Positions 1-7,869 of a stretch of DNA of 14,347 nt are shown here, one piece after another. The notes under the pieces are model-generated. The model saw only the letters and a list, made by a program, of their open reading frames with translations, did not search any database and had not been told where the DNA came from. Positions within the stretch are counted from its first letter, which is position 1, and each line of letters starts with the position of its first letter. This stretch comes from Mansonella perstans (taxonomy: Eukaryota > Nematoda > Chromadorea > Rhabditida > Onchocercidae). Where the stretch lies: the NCBI GenBank assembly GCA_037074765.1, contig JBAMDO010000481.1, forward strand, positions 1 to 14,347, given 5' to 3'. The position numbers and the translations under genes were made by a program.

Positions 1-462
1 TTTTCAGGCAATGATTAATATCAGCTTGCAAAGGCGTACAGTAGGTAATCTTTCGTGTAGATTCTTTTGTCACTTCAGAATACTTAAATAATTGAATTAC
101 TTTTTTCATCATTACAATTTTATTTCATCGAATATTCCATTTACTCATGTATTTGTGTAATATTTTACAGTTTTTATATTTTTTCATTTTAAATTATTTT
201 TTTACATTTCGAATTCATTTTCAATTCCTATATTTTCGTTAAAAATTTTTTTCTTTTAAATATACTAATGTGACAAATAATAACCTTTAATATTTCAATT
301 ATATATTTGGAATTTAAAAAAATATGAAAATTTTTGGATTTTCTTGAATGAACAGCAGAATATATTTACTTCTTAAAATTTATAATATATAAAATATGCC
401 ATAGATAGAACTGCTACTATGTAACAAAATATAATACCGTATATAAATATAATACTGTACAA

Positions 463-585
463 AATATAATACTGTATATAAAAAAATTGGAGGAGAAAGA
501 AAAAAGTAAAAATAAATATTTGAAATATAATATTGTATATAAAGAAAATTGGAAGAGAGAAAAAGAACTAAAAACAAATATTTGA
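463..585. repeat. Two tandem ~61-bp units
   Basis: Units 463-523 and 524-585 share AATATAATAxTGTATATAAA, a purine-rich middle (ATTGGA and GAGA runs) and an AAATATTTGA end, with scattered differences. A partial third copy of the first 20 bases precedes them (about 425-462). Confidence 0.7.
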
Positions 586-825
586 GTAAAAAGAAAAATA
601 AAATGGCATAAAGTTGTTTACTTTAAATCTGTAAAAATTAATCCACTCAAGAGATGTTCGTTTTAGCAACAAACACGCTAATAAAAATTCGTTGAACTAG
701 TTTAGTTAAGTTACTTCTTTACTTAAACTCTCTAAAATTAAGCCAGTCAGCAACTTTTCTTCAGCAACAACAGGCAACAGCAACAATAATGATGATAGCA
801 GTATTTAATAGGGTTAATATCAACT

Positions 826-916
826 GATAATTAGTCATAATGATAGTGATAATAATTGGTGATAATGACAACGATGATAATTGGTGATAATGATGATAAT
901 TAGTGATAATGATAAT
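826..916. repeat. GATAAT-rich degenerate array
   Basis: Eight copies of GATAAT lie within about 90 bases, spaced irregularly with TTG, TTAG and GT linkers. Most read TGATAAT, which also fits the WGATAR consensus of GATA transcription factors. It may be a simple expanded repeat or a cluster of binding sites. Confidence 0.7.
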
Positions 917-959
917 GAAATTAGTAAATTTAGGACTTTTTTATTCTTTTCTTCCACAG

Positions 960-1048
960 GTTCATTTATCGTAAAATTCAATTACCGTAAAATGGCAAAG
1001 TTGCTTATTGTGTGTATGTGTGTTAATGGACAGTTAAATATTTGCAAG
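960..1048 (+). CDS. Candidate first coding exon with signal-peptide-like start
   Basis: A strong acceptor (TTCTTCCACAG) ends at 959. It is followed by a 32-base stretch and an AUG at 992 in a favourable context (AAAATGG). The frame reads MAKLLIVCMCVNGQLNICK and meets a donor-like AAG|GTGATG at 1049 in phase 0. This could be a trans-spliced first exon with a short signal peptide. It would join the 6669 acceptor in phase 0 and give an FGF precursor of about 508 residues over a 5.6-kb intron. Nothing in the sequence proves the link, and it could be chance or a different gene. Confidence 0.22.
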
Positions 1049-2673
1049 GTGATGAAGTTAAAAAAAAAAAAAAAAACAGAGCTTAACTGATTTAACTGAA
1101 TAACTAATAGCGAGATATGGAAGCGAAAAAAGGGATTTTTTGCTTAAAAGCTTTTCGAAATTTTTTTCTTCTCCATCATCCATTATAAATATGATGTTAA
1201 TTAAAATAATGAGCAGTTCTGTTTTTTCTTATTTTTTTGTTTTTTCACTCAATCTATTGATATCTTTTAACAAATTCGTATTTGTAACTGATATGTTAAT
1301 ATTATTTGTAGATATAATTAATGCTGATATTTAAATATTATTTCCATATTATTTATAAAGAAATAGTTCTTTTTCTTTTTCTCTCTTATTTTCTCTTCTA
1401 CCTTACTTTTTTATTTTTTCATAACAATATTTTCACTTTTCATTATTTTCTTTTTAATTTCATTAATAAAACTTTTACAAATAAATTTTGTGTAGCGTTT
1501 TTATTATCACTCAATAAAACCTATTTATTTTAATACATATATATGTTTGTGTTTTTAATACTTATATCAATTTCATATTTCGTTTTAAAATTTAAAATTT
1601 AAATCAAAAACTTTTCAAAAAACTCGCCAATCATTCTAATTTGTTCTTTCTTCAGCCCCTAAACTGAAACATTATTTTAAAATTTTAATATAATATCAAT
1701 TATTATCCTTTCTTTTTTTACATTTAAACTTATTTTAAATTTAAATTAAGTTACTGTTCTAAAAATTCTCTGTCATTTTTTCCTGCCAGCTTTTATGATA
1801 AAAATTTACTCATTGTTATTGTTATGATTAATGTTATGTTAAAAGTGCTACAGTTTAAACGAAAAAAAAAAAAAAAGCAATGAAAAGTTAAGGGAAAAAA
1901 GAAAAAAATATATAAAGCAAACGATGAAAGAAAATAGAGAAGGAATGGAGAAGAAGAGGAAAAAAAAAAAGAAAGAAAGAAAAAGTTGAAAAGTTCAATT
2001 CAAGGATGAAAGAAAAAAATTGAAAAAAAAAAATTTGGAAGAAAACCTTGGTTGAAGTTTTTAGTTTTGTTTGGAGGAGTAACAAGTTGTTATTGCCGAT
2101 TTTTTTTTCCGATTAAAACATTTTCTCTTTTCGTTTTCTTTACATTAAACAATGTTTCCAAAAAACTTTTTATCTTTTTATCCTCTCTCTTTACCACTTT
2201 GCCTCTAGAATTTTCAATTTCATTTTTACTTCTCAAATTCTTTTTTTTTTTTCCAATGCTTTAATCTAATTTAGTTGAAATTTTTTTTTTTTTTTTTGCT
2301 GTCAAATGACAGAAGAATAAAGAAAGTTCTTTTCGAATTTCCGGCTAAAATATTTTTTTAATGGATAATAATCATTTTGTTATTACCTTTTCATTTACAC
2401 ACAAAATGTTAACTCTGATAGCTTTTTAATCTTTTTTTTTTTTTTTGAAAGTTTTTTATTCTTTTCCTTTATTTCAATTATTTGATCAAAATTTAGACAA
2501 GAAAGAAAAGAAATTAAATGAAGTAATTATCGTGCTAATGATTGATAATTACACATACCAGTGACTGATAAAAGATAACTGTGAAGATAATTATGTCTAA
2601 ATTATTTTATACTTTAATTTCATTTCTTCATTTAATTAGCGCATCATTTTTTTTTTTAATCAGCAATGAAAAT

Positions 2674-2745
2674 ATTAACAATGGGGAATCTGAATCAAGA
2701 ATTTCAATTTTTAAGATACGTTTGACAAATTTCTGATCAATTATT
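2674..2745 (+). repeat. Dispersed repeat, left copy
   Basis: This 72-base stretch aligns with 13462-13531 in the same orientation at 63 of 70 aligned positions with one 2-base gap (hand count). Similarity stops abruptly on both sides. It probably belongs to a dispersed repeat family of this genome. Confidence 0.75.
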
Positions 2746-3067
2746 GCATAACTATCGATCAATTGATTTTTTATTTTTACATCTCACATTCTCTACCCAA
2801 ATTTAGCTAAATCAAATAAATTTGTTCTAATTTTTTTAAATACTAACCGATAATTGATAAAAAATATCCAAGAAATTTTTTTTTGATTTTTTTACTTATT
2901 TCAACTAGTGCAATTTAAATTCTATGTTTGAAGTCATATAGCTTGACTCTGCGAACTTGGCTTTGCCAAAAATTTAGCAGAAAACTCTATCCTATGTTTT
3001 AAGTTGTTGGTTCTGCTCTACGTTTGCTGCAGTCGCATTGATGGCTCAAAAAGGCTAATGTATAACG

Positions 3068-3104
3068 GGCTGCATTTAAGTCCCACTGTAGTATAAATGC
3101 AGCC
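3068..3104. repeat. Perfect 11-bp inverted repeat (hairpin)
   Basis: GGCTGCATTTA at 3068-3078 is exactly complementary to TAAATGCAGCC at 3094-3104, with a 15-base loop. The pairing does not extend outward. The stem is GC-containing, unlike the trivial A/T palindromes elsewhere in the window. Confidence 0.7.
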
Positions 3105-3108
3105 AAAA

Positions 3109-3234
3109 ATGTACTTAAGACGATATGTGCAAGATATCGCGGTCTTTGTTGCGTTATCTTTTCTTTCTCGAGATTTTTTTCGAGGCGGTATTCCTGTGTA
3201 CTGCTTGCATGAGAGAAAATGGCAATGTGTTTGA
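3109..3234 (+). CDS. 41-codon ORF, hypothetical
   Basis: An ATG-started frame inside the GC island begins 11 bases after a TATAAA (3092-3097). It begins MYLRRYVQDIAVFVALSFLS and ends HERKWQCV, with a central hydrophobic stretch. I do not recognise it. A frame of this length is close to chance at this GC content, so it is listed only because of its setting. Confidence 0.15.
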   Translation: MYLRRYVQDIAVFVALSFLSRDFFRGGIPVYCLHERKWQCV

Positions 3235-3250
3235 GTAATGTTGTCATAAA

Positions 3251-5900
3251 TTGATTTTTTCAATCTTTTATATCCAAAATCTCATCAACAGCAGGTAACA
3301 ACAACAATAGAATACAAACAACAAATTTTGAATTATTTTTTTTGTTATTGATTTATTGTTTGTTTTTCTCTCAAGATAAAATATACATTTTGCCAAACAT
3401 CTCATCTCATACACAATTTATTAATTATTGATTTATATTCTGGAAGTTATAATATAATGAATTTAGCGTGTTTGATAATTTTATTTTTGATTTATTTTCA
3501 CTATTTCATATACAATAATCAATCATTAGTTGATTTTAATATGCAATTTACATGCAAATTCAAATTACTCAGTTAAATTCCGAAATTCTGATCATTTTTT
3601 TACCCTAAATTCAAAAGGCAAAAAAAAGACAAAAATAAAATTCGACGAAATAGGAAAAAATAAATGCGACATTTTCTTTTTTTTTTCAAGAAGACCAATT
3701 AAATAGCGTAAATGTTTTTGAATTGTTAAATTAATATTCATTTATAGAAAATTTCTCGCAAAATTTATATTGTCTTTGAAATGATTCAATTATATTTTAT
3801 TGAAATGTTTGAATGGATTTTAATTACATGATTAATGTTTCTTACAAAAAAAAACTTACTAATGTTATTTTTGTTCTATTAGAAATTTTTTACTAAAAAA
3901 CTTACCTCTTAATGATTTGCTAATTTATTAATAAAAAAAACATTAATTGATTAAAACTTTCATAAATAGAAATCTTGCAATTGTCACACTGCATATTTAT
4001 TCACGCCTAAAATGACATTCAGAAAATTTCCTTACTATTTCTAATTATAGATCAATTATTTTTAATTATTACTAATTAATCTTCTAATTTTCAACACCTT
4101 TTTTTCTTATTTATTACGCAATTTTCACTTTTATTTACTATAGCTATGTCAGAGAACTTTGAATTTATTTCTTATTATAATTTTAATTGTGAATGGAAGA
4201 TCATTTCAATTAATATTTAATTATTTAGTCGTCATTTATTAATAATATGCTTGATATGTACATATTATGCTATATTTTTGATTTTAATTATCATCATTTA
4301 ATTAATAATATGTTATATATATGTATACATTTATGATTTTATTATAGCATAATTATAGCATTATAGCAATTAAAGCTTTATTCCACCGATAACATCAGAA
4401 TTATCACTGATTAGTTGATTAAATCAAAAAAATTTTCAAAAATTATATTTTCTTAAACAGGAAAAGAATGAAAAAAAAGCAAAAGCAATTGCAAGAGCAT
4501 CCTTAATTAAACTTTCCCTTTTTTTTCTACCCTTTTGCTTCTGCTTCAGCTGAAATAAAGCTTTAATTTTTTTTTCACTGAAACTTTAAAATGCATTACA
4601 AAAAGATCGAAATTAGAGACCTCCTTGTGCACCAAATCACATCGTTCGATTCCTTTTTGAACAGCCTCAAAATTGCTTCATTGCTTTTCTCCTCTGTTTT
4701 AACATAATTCATTTTTGTCAATCAAAACTGTTTAATTTAAATTTGTGAATTAATTTTTAGAAATTATTATTCTGCCTGCTTTAACTTTTTTATCTTTACC
4801 ATTTCTTTACACTTATTTTTTTCCTTATCTAAGTACAAGGAAAGAAAGATAAGCAAAATGTTGAATTGAGCAGTTTTGAACAATTTTTCATTTTATTAAT
4901 TAATATCTTAAAGGGATAGTACAAAGAAACATGTTTGTCTAAAGGGATATTTTGTAGTTTACTAACCATGGATATACTACTATTTATTTTTTTTTTATGT
5001 TACACTTATATTAAGTTATAAATGTGTTATATTTAATATTTTGTTGGTAAATGTATTATGCATATTATTTTGCCGTTTTCTTTGTAAATAATAATATTCA
5101 TAAACAGATATGTTAGTCACTTTGTTTAAATTATTGTAAATTTATTTCGGTTCATTTTAATCAGTCCCAATAGATATTAGAATTTGCCTTACAATCATTG
5201 ACAAATTGCTAGTAATTATTCAGTTTAAGTTTGGTTCTCTTTTTTGTTTCAAACGTGACATTTTAAATAAAAATTTTATAACTTATGAGAAAGATTTTCA
5301 GTTTTTTTGATTTTGTAAACTAACTTAGCTATTCAGCAACTAAACATAAAGGCTTATTTCGCGAACAATTAATCACACTTCGCTGTTTAGGCTTTGTTTT
5401 AATCTCCAGAAGAATTTCAAATAGTCTCTTGGGATTTTCCATGGCTTGGCTTCTTTTTTTCCTTGAAAGTTTTATTATCAGGAGGCGAGGTTAAACAAAT
5501 GCGATACTCCGTTTTAATCAAATGGAAAGCTATATCCGCAATAGAATTTCTTTTCTTTAAACAACAATTTTTCTTTTATTTAAAAAAAAGAAAAAAATTG
5601 GAATTGAAATAATTCTTTAAAAATTAGAAAATTTCAGTTTAACATGCAAAGTAGAATAAATTATTATTGTCCTATTATCTTAAATGATTTGATCCCAATT
5701 TCAAATATTCATCTTTGTAGTTATTTAATGCTTAATTCGTTATCAGAACAATCATTATCGATACTTGATTCATGCTAGTATTACTATTATTACTTAATTT
5801 GATTCATCATTAAGTATAAACATCCTTTGATGATTAGCTATTCGTTCTCATTAAAATTACTAGTTATTTATTGTTAACTAATAAAATTTGAGTTCAATTT
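3251..5900. other. AT-rich non-coding stretch
   Basis: No coding exon can be supported. Small features are a diverged tandem duplication at about 4231-4343, three ATTATAGCA-like units at 4341-4371, and moderately higher-GC patches near 4540-4700 and 5380-5530 that hold no frame or RNA I recognise. If the 960-1048 exon belongs to the FGF, this is its first intron; otherwise it is upstream sequence. Confidence 0.55.
4231..4343. repeat. Diverged tandem duplication of ~55 bp
   Basis: Units at about 4231-4286 and 4293-4343 share TCATTTA, TTAATAATATG, an alternating AT/GTACAT or GTATACAT centre and TTGATTTTA or TATGATTTTA ends. Alignment needs small gaps. Confidence 0.45.
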
Positions 5901-5981
5901 TTAGGTGTTCTCGTTTTTTTTTCTTTTTTATTTCTCTTTCTCTATCATTTCTTACACTACCAAAATAAAAATGCTGCAGTT

Positions 5982-6006
5982 CTTACAGTGTTTTTTTTTC
6001 TTACAG
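5982..6006 (+). promoter_or_regulatory. Tandem splice-acceptor-like pair
   Basis: The motif CTTACAG followed by T-rich sequence occurs twice, 18 bases apart (AG at 5987-5988 and 6005-6006), just downstream of a pyrimidine-rich tract. Both match the nematode acceptor consensus. Their position at the left edge of the ATG-free region makes them candidates for trans-splicing or the start of the first downstream exon. Confidence 0.35.
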
Positions 6007-6621
6007 TATTTTTTTTAGCACAACTACAAAACATTTTTGCTTTTAGCGACAAGAATTTGCAACGAGACGCAACATATAAAGTTGCGGGATTCAAATCCAA
6101 ATTTAAATTCAATTCTGGCTTCAACAAAACATCATACAACACGAAATTATTGCTACTCATTTATTGCTACTACGATCAAATTTGATTCCAATCAACCGTA
6201 TTTCAACTGTTATTATTAATAAAAATACGTGAAACGACCAGCATACGAAAAGATTTGCAATTACAGCTATTGCTACTGTTACAGTATTTCATACGAAAGA
6301 AGCAAAATTTAATTTCATAACGCGAAGAAAAAAAAAGACGGAAAAATTTTTGCAAAAATATTAGCAGCTTTTGTCAAATTATAAAATTAAAAAATTCATT
6401 ACTTCATTGGGGGCCGTAAGGCCCACTTCAAAAACGATTACTGTCACTAGCATTTTGCTAGACAAACAACAACAATTATTACAATTACTATTACAATTAT
6501 TACTACTACCATTAGTATTATTGATATTTTTGCGATTTCTGTTACTAATATTATTTCTAAAATTGCTATCATTATTTCATTATCATACAGAAACTAAAGT
6601 TAAATTTCATTGGTATAATAA
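5989..6621 (+). promoter_or_regulatory. Putative transcribed leader region upstream of the FGF
   Basis: The stretch follows a long pyrimidine tract (about 5904-5955) and two strong acceptor-like sites, TTCTTACAG ending at 5988 and TTTCTTACAG ending at 6006, either of which could receive a spliced leader or cis-spliced exon. Downstream it has no plus-strand ATG. A donor-like GCC|GTAAGG sits at 6416 and an acceptor-like CATACAG ends at 6590, giving a possible 175-base leader intron; joins to 6643 or 6669 are also possible. Several short stop-free frames cross it, but none has an AUG. I read it as 5' leader, not as a separate gene. Confidence 0.4.
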
Positions 6622-6946
6622 TTTCGAAAAAATTTGCATATAGACATTTTTGTGATATTATATTTAAAGTTTAACAAAACGGAACAAGCAATATCGTTGG
6701 CTTATTGCCATTTCATTTTAATCCTGTCCATTCTGCTAACTGAAATATCATTACTCGGATTACCTCTGAATCATCATCAGCATCACCAGAATCATCAGGA
6801 TCATCATCATTATCATCATAATCATCACCACCATCATAATTATAATCATCATTATCACCAAACATTTTCGCTTCTATCGCATTCCGCAGCAACTACTGGT
6901 CTAGATAACGCCCGCTACAATACTGGATCGGATAGCGATAATTCCG
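6622..6946 (+). CDS. Possible N-terminal exon with hydrophobic segment and His-rich tract (alternatively 5' UTR)
   Basis: The frame is open from 6622 to a donor at 6947 (TTCCG|GTAACC) and joins exon 2 in phase 1, making a glycine codon across the junction. It encodes a hydrophobic run (AYCHFILILSILLTEISLLG) that could act as a signal peptide. A CAT/CAC-rich stretch at about 6769-6862 follows, giving a His/Asn/Gln tract, then a Ser/Ala/Asp-rich end (SDSDNSG). The frame has no ATG codon, so if it is translated it must start at a near-cognate codon (for example TTG at 6634 or 6697, or CTG at 6724) or receive its start from an upstream exon. Candidate acceptors end at 6643 (phase 1) and 6669 (phase 0). 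The CAT repeat is free of stops in all three frames, so openness there is weak proof of coding. The stretch may instead be untranslated leader. Confidence 0.45.
6769..6862 (+). repeat. CAT/CAC trinucleotide tract
   Basis: An imperfect CAT-type repeat with CAC, CAG, AAT and TAT interruptions encodes a His-rich tract in the frame that joins the FGF. Interruptions replace codons in whole-triplet steps without breaking the frame, which fits coding use but is also typical of trinucleotide slippage. Confidence 0.75.
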
Positions 6947-7568
6947 GTAACCTTTATCTTTTTTTTTGTTGCTTAATTCGAATACTTATATAATCGGTTT
7001 ACGCAAGTTTTTTACAAAAAAAATAAAATAAAATAAAAAACAAACTTAAAAAACATTTAGGAAAGAAATTAAGTCCCTAAATTCAAATTTAATCTAAGAT
7101 TTTTATTATCAAGTTTTGCAGTCATTATTTTATTCCTTTTAATGTGCGATAGATAGTATGATTGGTTTTATTATGACATTAGTATAAAATAGTTGTTTTA
7201 ACTAATTTATCAACTTTCAATTTTTTTTTTCAATTTCAATTTTTCCTTTCCTTTCTACATTTGCTATATTACCGATAACACTTAAATCAATCGATTGATG
7301 AATAATTTTGAAGTTATTTGAAGTTATTCGTTAATTAATTAAATTTACAGGTTAGCTAATTTTTATTCGTCAAACAAAATGCTCAGAATTCATAATTATA
7401 CAATATGAAAATAAAGATTTTTTTCCAGATCCTTAAAATTTTATCACAATTAGCTTAATTAGTTTCTGATTTAATCATTTTATCTAATCAAGCATTAATT
7501 ATTTTTTTCAAACTTTTTTTCATAATTATATGTTTCAAAAAATAATTTTTAAATTATTCAATCTTTAG
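6947..7568 (+). other. Intron 1 of the detected FGF gene
   Basis: It is 622 bases, phase 1, GTAACC to CTTTAG. The first 195 bases are still ATG-free, then ATGs appear at normal density (7142, 7157, 7173 and on). It holds no other feature. Confidence 0.6.
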
Positions 7569-7869
7569 GTCTGTATTTTTTATCGGCGATCACAGGTGGT
7601 AACTGGTGGCCAGGTGATTTGTTTGCACCATCAATGAATGGTGTAGCAATAATTGGTGGTGTATCTGGTGGTATTACTCCTGCGCCCTCTCCTCCTACTT
7701 CATCAAATGTTCAACTGCTTGACGCTACTTTTTCCACTTCTGATTCTGCTTCTGCTATTGCTGCTGCTGCTGCTTCATCTTCATCGCTAACATTAAAGTT
7801 ATTACCATCGAATAATTATATTACATCAAGTTTACTAGCTAACTGTGCTCGACAAATTCAACAACTCAG
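7569..7869 (+). CDS. let-756: FGF exon 2: probable AUG and low-complexity N-terminus
   Basis: The acceptor is CTTTAG at 7568 and the donor is CTCAG|GTATAC at 7870. The only in-frame AUG upstream of the FGF core is at 7634 (TCAATGA, a weak initiation context). From there the exon encodes MNGVAIIGGVSGGITPAP, then Thr/Ser/Ala-rich sequence with a run of five alanines and four serines, then a segment ending in CARQIQQLR just before the FGF core. The frame stays open back to the acceptor (LYFLSAITGGNWWPGDLF), so 7569-7633 is either in-frame 5' UTR or part of an N-terminal extension. A second acceptor at 7595 (CACAG|GT) keeps the same phase and would omit nine codons. The Arg codon at the 3' end is split 2+1 with exon 3. 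Confidence 0.75.

Larger units (their letters stand above)
917..2939. other. AT-rich non-coding stretch
   Basis: Apart from the candidate exon at 960-1048 and one copy of a dispersed repeat (2674-2745), I see no gene. Homopolymer runs occur at about 1059-1076 (A), 1861-1876 (A) and 2281-2297 (T), and a purine-rich block spans about 1885-2040. Open frames here are Phe/Leu/Ser- or Lys-rich and follow base composition. Confidence 0.6.
2940..3250. other. Higher-GC island with hairpin and short ORFs, unidentified
   Basis: Base composition rises to about 37-45 % GC by hand count over 3001-3240, against roughly 20-25 % around it. It contains a perfect 11-bp inverted repeat, a TATAAA, a 41-codon plus-strand ORF and an 82-codon minus-strand ORF (2999-3247, ATG start). 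I recognise none of the proteins and no tRNA, rRNA, snRNA or spliced-leader RNA. It may be a regulatory element, an exon, a non-coding RNA gene or an old insertion. Confidence 0.45.

Noticed and set aside
1140..2264. Several 64-70-codon frames on both strands
   Set aside because: All are Phe/Leu/Ser-rich and T- or A-run driven, mostly with non-ATG starts, and show no conserved motif.
4341..4371. Short ATTATAGCA repeats as a possible array
   Set aside because: There are only three imperfect 9-base units without uniform spacers, so this is ordinary AT-rich slippage.
4641..4655. GTTCGATTCC resembling a tRNA T-loop (B box)
   Set aside because: The flanking bases do not form a T stem, and no A box, anticodon arm or acceptor stem lies upstream at the right spacing.
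6070..6100. GCAAC-ATATAAA-GTTGC hairpin followed by a TTCAAAT motif, looking like anticodon and T arms
   Set aside because: Only four bases separate the stem from the T-loop-like motif, leaving no room for a variable loop and T stem, and the D arm and acceptor stem are missing.
5957..6160. 67-codon minus-strand ORF starting with ATG
   Set aside because: It overlaps plus-strand frames in the putative leader, ends in Lys/Asn/Val repeats from the duplicated acceptor motif and shows no domain. It is best explained by low stop density on that strand.
6371..6643. 90-codon frame with a Leu-rich stretch, resembling a signal or membrane segment
   Set aside because: It has no ATG, and the Leu run comes from an ATTATTACA-type simple repeat. 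It crosses a likely donor at 6416 and an acceptor at 6590, so it is probably partly leader intron.
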